Source: Ectobacillus sp. JY-23 (GTDB lineage: Bacteria > Bacillota > Bacilli > Bacillales > Bacillaceae_G). Taken from it: a stretch of 64,000 nt of DNA. The notes beneath the pieces were generated by a model. The model was not told where the DNA came from. It saw nothing but the letters and a program-made list of their open reading frames with translations, and made no database searches. Of this stretch, positions 44,531 through 53,425 are shown piece after piece; position 1 is the first letter of the stretch; each line of letters starts with the position of its first letter. The DNA lies in NCBI RefSeq assembly GCF_023022965.1, contig NZ_CP095462.1:3762001-3826000 (forward strand). Direction: 5' to 3'. Made by a program: the position numbers and the translations under genes.

Positions 44531-45589
44531 GTGCAAGCAGGTATCGAGCTAAAAGAAATGCTCTATTTAATTGCTAGAGGCATACAGGACTGGAAGAAGA
44601 ACTGGATGCATGTACCCGACTCATTTTATAAGGGGCACTCGCTATTTATTAAGCATTGCTTTCTATCAAATAACAGACATCCTAATAATTTATATGATTT
44701 CATCCATTTGCTTCATCGGCCATCAGCAGAATGGGGCATTCCAGCTTTGGCTGAGGTATTTCCCAATGATGCTTCTTTTCTGAGTGAGGGATTTGGATTT
44801 TCTATAGAGGCAGATGATTTTTTAGAAGAGTACGAAAATCCGCAGGAATTTGATCAATCTGTTATGAAGGAGATTCTGCTGTATTGCAGGGAGCAGGGGT
44901 TAGATGAGGAATATAGAAAAGCTCGTTCCTTCCTGTCACAGCCTGAAAATGCAGTTTTAACCTACTATAATTTGGTTAAGAAGCTAAATGTGTTTGAAAA
45001 CTTAAAGGTTAAGGAACATGTGTTTAGCTGCTATGAGATTCTTGCTAATTCACTGGGAAATTACAGACAATGCCCGCATTGCGGATGGACATTATCTCTT
45101 ATAAAAGGTCAATGGAAATGTAATAAGGAGTATTTATGTGAATATTTTCAATCAAATGCTAATCTTAAAGAGTTCTCTTTCATGGAAAGCGAAAAAGTAT
45201 ATAGGCTTCGGGCGGGAATTCAAAGATATGTTTTGTTAACAGGCATATTTGAAGAAAATTTGTACCAGCGCTTAAGGCAATATGATGCTATTTTATATCC
45301 CGATATTGACCAGTTTGATATTCAAGTCCAAGCAGGAGAAAAAGCAATTAATATAGATATGAAGGATTATAAATCACCAAAGACGCTTGCCAATGTATTT
45401 AACAATAAATCTAATCATGATTTAGAGAAATATAGTTATGATGTTTATATTGTTATTCCAGATTATCGGAAACAGTTGAATTCTAGATATGTAGAACAAT
45501 TCTACGCTCATTTGCAACAAGTTAAGCACAAGTATATAAAATTGATGACAGAGCGCCAACTTCTCCGTAAATTAAAGGAGGAAGAATAA
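44531..45589 (+). CDS. pPIWI-RE-associated restriction endonuclease-fold protein
   Basis: 352 aa, GTG start with AAGGGGG RBS. A four-cysteine zinc site (Cys181, Cys184, Cys197, Cys203; CPHCGWTLSL...KCNKEYLC) precedes a PD-(D/E)XK-type nuclease core at about 255-285 with DQFDIQV and the IDMKDYK strand (D-x-K). It matches the REase encoded with pPIWI-RE proteins in the three-gene module predicted by Burroughs, Ando and Aravind. Its stop overlaps the helicase start by 1 bp. It is probably the DNA-cleaving effector. Confidence 0.8.
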   Translation: MQAGIELKEMLYLIARGIQDWKKNWMHVPDSFYKGHSLFIKHCFLSNNRHPNNLYDFIHLLHRPSAEWGIPALAEVFPNDASFLSEGFGFSIEADDFLEEYENPQEFDQSVMKEILLYCREQGLDEEYRKARSFLSQPENAVLTYYNLVKKLNVFENLKVKEHVFSCYEILANSLGNYRQCPHCGWTLSLIKGQWKCNKEYLCEYFQSNANLKEFSFMESEKVYRLRAGIQRYVLLTGIFEENLYQRLRQYDAILYPDIDQFDIQVQAGEKAINIDMKDYKSPKTLANVFNNKSNHDLEKYSYDVYIVIPDYRKQLNSRYVEQFYAHLQQVKHKYIKLMTERQLLRKLKEEE

Positions 45590-48500
45590 TGTCATATTTT
45601 CCGTACAAATTAACCAAAGAATTACGCCAACAACTTGAGAAATTTGGATTAAAGAAAAATGAAGCAGAGCAACTTATCAAGGTTGAATTATTGCTGTTGG
45701 GTATAAATAATCTGGATCCCTCTGTTCCTCTAGAGGAAATGTGGTCTTTACTTATTGGTTACGATGAGCCTGTAATAAGAAAGTATACAGATAAGAAGCT
45801 TTTAATGCGCTTAAGATTATTTTTTCCTGAATTTCGCCATGGAGGCTTTTGGCTAGAAAGTCTTGCTTCGTATTTTCAATTAGATGGTAAATATCGCTTA
45901 TTTATAGAAGAAGAAGGTAAAGTTCGTCAAATATCTCCACAATTAGCCATAAACAGGTCTAAGGTTTATAGTCAATGTTTCTCGGAACCGATAGAAAAAC
46001 AGGCGAGGAAAAAAGAATTTGGACAATCGGGAGAATTTAGTTATCAGCGATTCATTGACACAATTCCTCATACATATACAGGCACGATTCCAGAGACTGG
46101 GAAGGTTTATCCTGAATTAAAGAAGCATACGAATCGCAAGAAAGTAAATTGCTCATTTTCTTTACAAGATGGCTGGGATGAACTGGCAAATGAGATGGAA
46201 AGTAAATCAAAGGGATTTGATTATGTCAAAAGAGCTGAACGAATCGAGTTTCAAAGCTTGCATCCGAGTACAAAATCTACATTTATTTATGAAGAAACGC
46301 AGCACATCGCTGGAGGGCTGTCGGCAGGCAAGTCTACATGGATGGTTATGGAGACATATCATCAAGTAACAAAAAATGGAGCAAAGGTTGGTTTTATTGA
46401 AAATAGTGTTTCGCAAGTGCGAGAGCGCGTCAGAGAATTGCGCGCTTTAGGAATTCATGCTGTTCCAATAATCGGAAAAGGGGGGCGCCAGAAGCATACA
46501 GAACAATTTCTTGCAAGCCATGCAGATTCTAGCCGTGATATCTCACAGTTTCTAGAAGAAGAGTTTCAAGGTTTACAATGGTTATCGGATTCTTGTACGT
46601 TAAAAGCGTTAGCAAACGATTTTACAAGAGACAACTACTATCCGTGTCAATCTATTATTCAAAACGATCAAAAGGTTTTATGTCCACTAGCTCATACGTG
46701 CGGTATTTATCAGGAGTGGACGAATCTTGCACAAGCAGATGTTTGGATAGCTACAACAGCGAGTTTAATTGAATCTAAGCTCCCTGCTGTTGTAGATCCG
46801 TTAGAAAGAACCGTATTTCAAGCAATGTATGACTGGCTGGATATTGTTTTTGTTGATGAGGCTGACGCGGTTCAAAAACAGTTAGATGAGAGATTTATTG
46901 TAGAGGTTGAGGCTTTTGGAAATATGCAGTCATTTTTAGAACAGCTGTTGTTGAAGGAAAGGCAAACTACAATAGGCAAGTACAGTGAATTTGCAAATGA
47001 TAAGCTTGTTCAGAAATGGAGGCTGAATCTAGGAGAACTGGATAAGACAGTTTGGCAGCTGTTCGCTAAGGTCCAGCACACACCAATGCTGAGGAAATCA
47101 TTAGATCAGGAGTTGCTGTTTCCGAATAGATTTGCATATAAAATTGCTAAAAAGCTGGCGGCAGATGAAACTACAAGAGAGAAAATTGAGAAACGGCTAA
47201 GAAAGTTTGCCGGTAATCCGAGCGGTGATAAGCAACTAACACATCATCTACAGCAAATGTTAAGCAGTGAATTAAGAAACGATGCATCTATCCGGGCGGT
47301 TCTGCTTCTATTAGTAGAAGATGCGGATAAGGTTTCAAGTGAAACGAAAGACATGTTGGAGTTTTTCTTATATTTTGCGTACATGGACTACAATTTTAAA
47401 TTTTTGCTTTCTTACTATCCGGCAGTGCAAAGTAGACTGGGGACCGGATATGATTCTCTCCAATTGTTGACGAGAGCAAAAGAATATCGGCCGTTTCTGT
47501 TAGAAGCAATGACCGGACCTTTACTAGGTTATCGGTATGAACAGGCAGAAGACGGCGGTTTGGGTGTTTTTAAACTTATTGAATACTCTGGAATTGGAAG
47601 AAGACTTTTATATGACTGGCATAGCATATATGAGTCTGCATTTGGAAGAAAGGGTCCGTCGGTGGTTTTGCTGTCTGGGACAAGTCTGGCTCCCGGTTCG
47701 GACCACTATAATGTTGAAATGCAGCCGCAGTGGCTGATTCGTTCGCAGCTTCCTCAATCTGAAATTATGCAATCTTATATTCCAATGTTTGATAGAGAAA
47801 CACATCAGAAAATTTGCATTTCAGGACAGGGTGAGCAAAAGCGGCAGGAAAACTTGCGAAAGATTACAAGATATCTAGAGAACAGGCTGTTATCAGAGTT
47901 GAATATGCTTAAAAAAGAAGGACGCCGTATACTGCTTGTAGTAAATTCCTACGTTGACGCGCAAGCAGTAGCTGACACTCTAGAAGGAATGTCTAGCATG
48001 AGAGAGAACTATAGGGTATTGAAAAGAGAAGGAAGTGGAATGCGTAAAGAATTCTCCCGCAGCCAGATAGAGCTGTTTCGGAGAGAGACTGAGCAAATTC
48101 TAATCGTTCCGCTTATGTCAGTAGGAAGAGGTTTCAACATCCTAGATGAGAACGGGGGCGCTCTATTTGGTTCTGTCTTTTTCCTTGTAAGGCCTTACCC
48201 GGTTCCAAATGATTTTAGTTATATGATTCAAACGCTCCATGCTGCGTTGCCAAGCATTCTTGAACGGATTGAAAGGAAAAATTTAAGATATGCCAAAGCA
48301 ATCAAGGAGTTACGCCGTCAAAGTATGATTCAATTTGAAATGATGTATAAAAAAGCAGATTTTTGGGCTTCTTTGCGCGCAAAAGAGCGAGAGGCACTTT
48401 CTTGGTTTATTTTTATTCCAGTTTGGCAGATGATCGGCCGATTGCTGCGCGGTGGAAGAAATGCCCGTATTTTCTATTGTGATGGCAGCTTTCATCAGCC

Positions 48501-48645
48501 TGCCGCCAATGTGCCATCCCTGCTGGAGTATTGGAAAAAGAAGATGAAGAAACATCGCAAGGATGAGATATTTATGGCAATGTACGGTCCATTTGTAAAG
48601 AGTATAGATACTATATTAGAAGAGGAGCGAGAAGATGAAAATTAA
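45589..48645 (+). CDS. pPIWI-RE-associated DinG/XPD-like Fe-S helicase
   Basis: 1018 aa. Walker A AGGLSAGKSTWMVM (about 241-254), a four-cysteine cluster (Cys336, Cys353, Cys365, Cys371) in the position of the XPD/DinG iron-sulphur domain, DEAD-type box IVFVDEADAVQKQ (about 420), and C-terminal motifs LLSGTSLAPGSDHY, ILLVVNSYVDAQ and IVPLMSVGRGFNILDENG, with WQMIGRLLRGGRNARIFYCDGS (about 950). This fits the DinG-like helicase of the pPIWI-RE module. It would unwind DNA or R-loops for the PIWI and REase partners. Overlaps both neighbours. Confidence 0.85.
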   Translation: MSYFPYKLTKELRQQLEKFGLKKNEAEQLIKVELLLLGINNLDPSVPLEEMWSLLIGYDEPVIRKYTDKKLLMRLRLFFPEFRHGGFWLESLASYFQLDGKYRLFIEEEGKVRQISPQLAINRSKVYSQCFSEPIEKQARKKEFGQSGEFSYQRFIDTIPHTYTGTIPETGKVYPELKKHTNRKKVNCSFSLQDGWDELANEMESKSKGFDYVKRAERIEFQSLHPSTKSTFIYEETQHIAGGLSAGKSTWMVMETYHQVTKNGAKVGFIENSVSQVRERVRELRALGIHAVPIIGKGGRQKHTEQFLASHADSSRDISQFLEEEFQGLQWLSDSCTLKALANDFTRDNYYPCQSIIQNDQKVLCPLAHTCGIYQEWTNLAQADVWIATTASLIESKLPAVVDPLERTVFQAMYDWLDIVFVDEADAVQKQLDERFIVEVEAFGNMQSFLEQLLLKERQTTIGKYSEFANDKLVQKWRLNLGELDKTVWQLFAKVQHTPMLRKSLDQELLFPNRFAYKIAKKLAADETTREKIEKRLRKFAGNPSGDKQLTHHLQQMLSSELRNDASIRAVLLLLVEDADKVSSETKDMLEFFLYFAYMDYNFKFLLSYYPAVQSRLGTGYDSLQLLTRAKEYRPFLLEAMTGPLLGYRYEQAEDGGLGVFKLIEYSGIGRRLLYDWHSIYESAFGRKGPSVVLLSGTSLAPGSDHYNVEMQPQWLIRSQLPQSEIMQSYIPMFDRETHQKICISGQGEQKRQENLRKITRYLENRLLSELNMLKKEGRRILLVVNSYVDAQAVADTLEGMSSMRENYRVLKREGSGMRKEFSRSQIELFRRETEQILIVPLMSVGRGFNILDENGGALFGSVFFLVRPYPVPNDFSYMIQTLHAALPSILERIERKNLRYAKAIKELRRQSMIQFEMMYKKADFWASLRAKEREALSWFIFIPVWQMIGRLLRGGRNARIFYCDGSFHQPAANVPSLLEYWKKKMKKHRKDEIFMAMYGPFVKSIDTILEEEREDEN

Positions 48646-51079
48646 AGAGCTACAGTTATTTTTATTTCAAAACGCAGTTGAGATGCTATTGCCAGAAACA
48701 ATCTCTTACATATGCTGGCCTAAGGAATGGGTATCGGCATTGAGAGTTGAGAAAGAGCGATACAAATTAAAAAAGAAGTTAGAAACACTAAACACAAAGA
48801 TATACAGTATCTTTCCAGATATTTTATATATTCAAAACGATCCTAAAGCACTTGCTGGAGAACGAGCGTGGATTGTAGCTCGCAAACGGCTGCCACTAGA
48901 GCATCTGCAAACTGTTTGTGAAATGTGGTTTTCGCAAATTGATTCAACCGTTACAATACATAATGAGAATCGACTGATAGATTGGAAGACTGGTACAGTT
49001 GAGGCACTGCTACCGGAAATAGATGAAAATTCCCGATATACGTGGGTACCAGCTCTTATTTCGCATAAACTTTGTGACACACCGTTGCAGATGGGCATAG
49101 AGGGGGGCTATCAAGGAGAATTACCTTTTTATCCCATTTGTTTCGGAAGAACATTTGAGGCGATGTCACAGCCAATTAAGCGTGCAGACCGTCGAGACTA
49201 TTTTTCATACGTATATCGATTTAAATTAATTACCAGAGGGATCGAGAACAAACCGTTATTGAATGTATCTTTTGGTATCCGCCGTTTCTATCAACGTATG
49301 CCAAAAGAAAGCAAGAGGTTGCTACGCCAAAAGCGCAAAGCATCTGTTTTTGTGTCTATTCCTAATCCTTTTACGCATGAGAGTAAGCAATCTTTTGCTA
49401 GGTTCCAAATTGAAGCAAAAGGAATGGAAGTACAATGGGCAAAAGGTTATGAGAAATTGCTTGATGATTTAATGATAAGGGATTCAATTAATCTGTTTGA
49501 TATTATAAAAAATCCTAGACATTACATTGAAAATAAAGAAAAACAGGTTCTCATCATACATAATGAGAATACCTTTTCTGGAAAAACAACTACAGTAGAA
49601 CGGGGAATGGGATTGCCGGAGAGAGAAGCATTATTAAAAAGTTTTCAGAGCTTGTTCTCTGGTTTAAAGTTACTTCCTGCGTGTAAAGAAGTAAAGACAA
49701 GATTTAATAAGAACTTGTTTCCCTTGCATGCCCCCTCAGGGGTAAAAGAACTTTGCCTAGAAATAATTTCTGATAGCATGATTGAGGCCGTAGAAGAAGT
49801 GTTGCTTAATAAAAATATTGTGACAGAGAAAATAGATGAGCATTGCTTTATCTTAAATTCCTTTCCTAAAGTCACATTAAAGGTAATTGCTCGAACTCCT
49901 GAGGGAATTGTGAAAGATTTAGATGTGGAGAGTTATAATGAACGGGCTACAGAAAAACATGTACAATCTATCGTGCAGAAGCTGAGAACACCGTCACTAT
50001 CTCAACCGATTTTATCTTTGGTTGAAATTCATGATTATGAAAAAAGAGGACAGGAGGAATTTGATCCAAAGCAAGCTATACGTGAAGGCTTGGCACGAAC
50101 AAGAAGGCTATCACAGTTTATTCATCCGCTGGAACAGGAGAATGGAAAAGAGCGTATTTATAAAGGAGTTCTTGATTTATTGGCTGACAGAGGATTCTTG
50201 AGAGAAAACTGGAGCAAGTTTACAAGCGAAGGAACTATTATTAGCTTGTCATTGCACAGGATAAATAAAGCAGGCAAGATTCATAATCTCCCTGTTTTCA
50301 CAAAAATAAAAGGAATGGATATAAAGTATAAAACTTTTGGAAATGACGAATGGAAACCGCTAGAGGAGACGATTCTCAACATATGGAGAAATGAACAAGC
50401 ATATCTACCTAATCCGACAAGGGAAAATGAAGCAAGTATACATTTAAAGCAGTTCTTTGTAGACGAACTTCTGAAAGTGTTAAGTGAAGAATCAGAAAAA
50501 GTGTATGTAATTCTAAATGCAAGTTTACGTAATCGATGGATGCATAGTATAGGAAATGGTAAGATTTCACTATCGTTCATACCCGATATTGATGATGTGC
50601 TGCAGTCATTCCCGAACTTAAGAGTAATTCGGATTAATCAAAAGGATGATGTGCCGCAATATTTTACAAACAGCAATGGAAATTTGATTAATAAAGAAGC
50701 AGGTTTATACCTTGATCAGACAGGCATTTATTATAGTGTCGGAACACGTCCAGATACAATGAAGAGCGTTCCTAATGGTGCGACAAAATTCAATTCCCCA
50801 ACAAAACAGTTGGCGCAACAGCGAGCTTTAGAAATTATTGTACTGGGGGCTAATGAGGAAGAACGTGATGAGATAGCGCGTATGGTTGATTATTTGCGGA
50901 GAATGGTTGTAACTTATGATTGGCATGTACAACTGCCCTTTTCTATGCATATGACAAGAACGATTAAAAAATACATTGGTACAGATGATACATATACTTT
51001 GGATGATGATTTAGAAGATGATCTAATTGTTGAGATAGATAAACAAGTCGTGTTTGTTTTAGACAGTACTAATGAATGA
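48635..51079 (+). CDS. pPIWI-RE module protein (Argonaute-like RNase H fold)
   Basis: 814 aa, within the family's usual range. The N-terminal X-type region (about 1-300) contains WPKEWVSALRVEKERYKLKKKLETLNTKI. The C-terminal half is a PIWI/RNase H-like core with VYVILNASLRNRWMHSIGNGKI, FPNLRVIRINQKDDVPQYF, YYSVGTRPDTMKSVPNGATKF and the diagnostic final motif VTYDWHVQLPFSMHMTRTIKKYI (about 757-780). pPIWI-RE proteins are predicted RNA- or DNA-guided nucleases or binders. The start overlaps the helicase stop by 11 bp, so the three genes form one operon. Confidence 0.85.
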   Translation: MKIKELQLFLFQNAVEMLLPETISYICWPKEWVSALRVEKERYKLKKKLETLNTKIYSIFPDILYIQNDPKALAGERAWIVARKRLPLEHLQTVCEMWFSQIDSTVTIHNENRLIDWKTGTVEALLPEIDENSRYTWVPALISHKLCDTPLQMGIEGGYQGELPFYPICFGRTFEAMSQPIKRADRRDYFSYVYRFKLITRGIENKPLLNVSFGIRRFYQRMPKESKRLLRQKRKASVFVSIPNPFTHESKQSFARFQIEAKGMEVQWAKGYEKLLDDLMIRDSINLFDIIKNPRHYIENKEKQVLIIHNENTFSGKTTTVERGMGLPEREALLKSFQSLFSGLKLLPACKEVKTRFNKNLFPLHAPSGVKELCLEIISDSMIEAVEEVLLNKNIVTEKIDEHCFILNSFPKVTLKVIARTPEGIVKDLDVESYNERATEKHVQSIVQKLRTPSLSQPILSLVEIHDYEKRGQEEFDPKQAIREGLARTRRLSQFIHPLEQENGKERIYKGVLDLLADRGFLRENWSKFTSEGTIISLSLHRINKAGKIHNLPVFTKIKGMDIKYKTFGNDEWKPLEETILNIWRNEQAYLPNPTRENEASIHLKQFFVDELLKVLSEESEKVYVILNASLRNRWMHSIGNGKISLSFIPDIDDVLQSFPNLRVIRINQKDDVPQYFTNSNGNLINKEAGLYLDQTGIYYSVGTRPDTMKSVPNGATKFNSPTKQLAQQRALEIIVLGANEEERDEIARMVDYLRRMVVTYDWHVQLPFSMHMTRTIKKYIGTDDTYTLDDDLEDDLIVEIDKQVVFVLDSTNE

Positions 51080-51238
51080 GTTTTGCTTCTCCATAGGAGC
51101 ACGGCTTATTAATTCGTAATGAATGAATAGTATAGGCAATTGATAAGTATATATTCAAAAAATTTCTATACAAAGAGCGCATATTTGGTACTATAAGTTT
51201 ATTAAGGAAGGTTATTGCACACAAAGGTATGATAATCA

Positions 51239-51586
51239 TTGCTCAAAAAGTTCGTAGGCATCCTCAATACTGTATTTGAAGGGCAACATGAATTTATTAT
51301 CTTTGATCCAAAATACAGAGTCGCAGCCAATATCAGCAAGGCTCTCGGTGAAATGCATAAATATTGCAATGGTATTCTAGTAAGGAAAGACAATATGAAG
51401 GCAGTTCGGGAAGTATATATTGTAACACCGGATGAGGACACAGAAAATCTGCGCTACTATCAGTTTCCCTTTCACAAAACCTATGGAATGGGTGCAATAC
51501 GGTTGACCCCTGGTGCGGAGCAACATGATTTGGTGGAGTGGTTTAAAAAATGGCAATGTGCTGATAATCTTGAATTAAACGGATAA
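51239..51586 (+). pseudogene. C-terminal fragment of a DUF2357/McrC-like PD-(D/E)XK nuclease
   Basis: 115 codons from a TTG with no good RBS. It opens mid-domain: EFIIFDPKYRV carries the D-x-K catalytic strand and ISKALGEMHKYCNGIL resembles the MHxYxDxI helix of the PDDEXK_7/DUF2357 family, followed by VREVYIVTPDED. Full-length relatives are several hundred residues, so the 5' part is missing; the 160 bp upstream do not encode it. An ATG at 51230 in another frame gives only a short peptide. Probably a relic of an McrBC/LlaJI-like type IV or related restriction system. Confidence 0.45.
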
Positions 51587-51626
51587 GTAGACGATTCTTT
51601 TTATCAATGTAAAACGGAGGCATAAC

Positions 51627-51968
51627 ATGAAAGGCTTAGTCATCAAATCACCATGGATTGATCTCATCTTACAAGGAAACAAAATATGGGAAATCAGAGG
51701 ATCCAACACAAAAATCCGCGGCAAAATTGCCCTGATTAAAAGCGGAACAGGCATGGTCTTTGGAACCGCCGAGTTAGTAGACAGCAAGAAACTAAGTTTA
51801 GAAGAATATCAACAAGCAGAAGCATTTCATCGTATTACCGATTGCGTAGAAGCACCCTACAAAAACACGCATGCCTGGATCTTCGCGAATCCTCAGTTAT
51901 TTGCAGACCCAGTCCCGTACAAACATCCGCAAGGGGCGGTCATCTGGGTGAATCTTCCTGAGAGTTAA
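51627..51968 (+). CDS. ASCH domain protein
   Basis: 113 aa, GGAGG RBS. The ASCH/PUA-like fold is recognised from MKGLVIKSPWIDLILQGNKIWEIRG, GKIALIKSGTGMVFGTAELV and the C-terminal HPQGAVIWVNL. ASCH domains bind RNA or modified nucleotides; some are amidohydrolases acting on modified cytidines. It is the second PUA-superfold protein of the island, after the EVE gene. A strong terminator follows. Confidence 0.82.
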   Translation: MKGLVIKSPWIDLILQGNKIWEIRGSNTKIRGKIALIKSGTGMVFGTAELVDSKKLSLEEYQQAEAFHRITDCVEAPYKNTHAWIFANPQLFADPVPYKHPQGAVIWVNLPES

Positions 51969-51971
51969 TTA

Positions 51972-52010
51972 TTGAGAAGAGAAGGATATGTGTCCTTCTC
52001 TTCTTTTTAT
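51972..52010 (+). terminator. Strong intrinsic terminator
   Basis: GAGAAGAGAAGGA-TATGTG-TCCTTCTCTTC hairpin with T5 tract after the ASCH gene. Confidence 0.88.
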
Positions 52011-52031
52011 ATGAACCCTCTAATTTTTTAG

Positions 52032-52064
52032 TGACACTAATACTGCCTCATTCCCTTTTATAAT
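52032..52064 (+). promoter_or_regulatory. Conserved promoter element, site E
   Basis: TGACA (52032-52036), N7, TGCCTC (52044-52049), N9, TATAAT (52059-52064), 33 bp before the WYL regulator gene. One base of the central hexamer differs from the other four sites. Confidence 0.65.
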
Positions 52065-52096
52065 AAAAGGAACAAAGGATAAAGAGAGGTGCTTCC

Positions 52097-53050
52097 ATGA
52101 GCAAAATAAGCAATTGCCTGCGCATGATTGAGCTCCTTCATGCGCGCGGTAAGATGAAAATTAGCGAATTGGCGCAGGAGTTAGATGTGAAAGAACGAAT
52201 GGTGCGTAATTATAAGGAAGATCTAGAAAAGGCGGGTATTTATGTAGAAGGCGAAAAAGGGAGGAATGGTGGCTATTCCTTATCACAGGCTTCTTTTTTT
52301 CCGACAAGAAAGCTGCAGGAGTCTGAACTAAGCGCTTTGATTTTCGCGGTGCAGCAGCTGCTTGCAAAAGAAGTTGCACAGGCAGAAACGGCACAGGTTG
52401 CGCTAGATAAACTACGTGCCGCGCAGCGTAAGGAGCAGGAGCAGAATCGCTATATTCATTTTGTGCAGCGCTCAAAACCAAATCGTCTAGAGTCAGGTGA
52501 GAATAAAAAGTATATGCAGCTGCAGGAAGCGCTCGCAAGCAGGCGTAAGGTCCAAATTGTTTATAGTAATTCTTCTTCCTATAAGAAACGAATCATTTGT
52601 CCCTATGGATTTGTCTACTACAATGATTTCTTTTATTGCGCAGCTTTTTGTGAATCTGAACAAGAACTGCGAACATTTAAGGTTGTTAGGATAGAACAAG
52701 TAGACGTATTGCAGGAGCGCTACACAATCTCAGCTACCTTTGATATTCGTAAGGAGTGGTCAAGTCTAGGCATCATGCGAAATGAAGCGCTGCATGTCAA
52801 ACTGCATATTTCTCCCCCATTTTCTCAATCCGTTCCTGAATCGATTTGGGGTGAAAATCAAAGCGTACAGTATAACGACGATGGCAGCGTTTTATTTGAA
52901 GCTGTCATGAAGGGGAGACGTTCAGTAAAAAAGTGGATTTTAGGTATGGGAGCAAGCGTTAGTGTAATAGAGCCGGTGGAATTAAAAGAGGAGATTATCG
53001 AGGAGCATATGAAGGTATTAGGCGCGTATGGGGTTGTTGTAAATGTATGA
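52097..53050 (+). CDS. HTH-WYL transcriptional regulator
   Basis: 317 aa, AGAGAGG RBS. An N-terminal HTH_11-type helix-turn-helix (about 5-58: RMIELLHARGKMKISELAQELDVKERMVRNYKEDL), a WYL domain (about 140-215, with the degenerate core ICPYGFVYYNDFFYCAAFCE and FKVVRIEQVDVL) and a C-terminal WCX-like region. WYL proteins (BrxR, CapW and others) repress defence operons and sense nucleic acids or nucleotides. Its own promoter carries the element also found ahead of the helicase-nuclease and the HelD-BREX operon, so it is the best candidate for the island's regulator. Confidence 0.88.
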   Translation: MSKISNCLRMIELLHARGKMKISELAQELDVKERMVRNYKEDLEKAGIYVEGEKGRNGGYSLSQASFFPTRKLQESELSALIFAVQQLLAKEVAQAETAQVALDKLRAAQRKEQEQNRYIHFVQRSKPNRLESGENKKYMQLQEALASRRKVQIVYSNSSSYKKRIICPYGFVYYNDFFYCAAFCESEQELRTFKVVRIEQVDVLQERYTISATFDIRKEWSSLGIMRNEALHVKLHISPPFSQSVPESIWGENQSVQYNDDGSVLFEAVMKGRRSVKKWILGMGASVSVIEPVELKEEIIEEHMKVLGAYGVVVNV

Positions 53051-53413
53051 CGATCCTTTTTATGCGCATTTCATATGTATGATTACTGAATGCAGCACCA
53101 ACTTTAAGTGTGTATTTATCCAATCTTATTAAGGTACTAAAATTATATAGCCTGTGATTAAGTAAAGCCTGTTCGCTATGAATAGATTTTACAATAAATC
53201 TTTCTAATCCTCCACCTAAACATGGTCTTGTTCGAATGCTGTTTCTGTAACAGTAAGAAACTTAGTGCTGTTTTCAGGGGGCATATTATGTGAAAAACTT
53301 TTTCTACTTCTCTCTTAAAATTCACTCCCAAAAATCCCACATAAATATGATATGATAGTATGGAATATGTTGGTGATTTTATAAATTTACTACAAATATA
53401 CTAATAAAGAACC
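53051..53413. other. Intergenic stretch without recognised gene
   Basis: 363 bp, AT-rich, many stops in all frames. A possible promoter with TATGATAGTA near 53357 precedes the TIR-like gene. No repeats, terminator or TGCCKC element seen. Confidence 0.5.
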
Positions 53414-53425
53414 ATGGGAGGTAGT

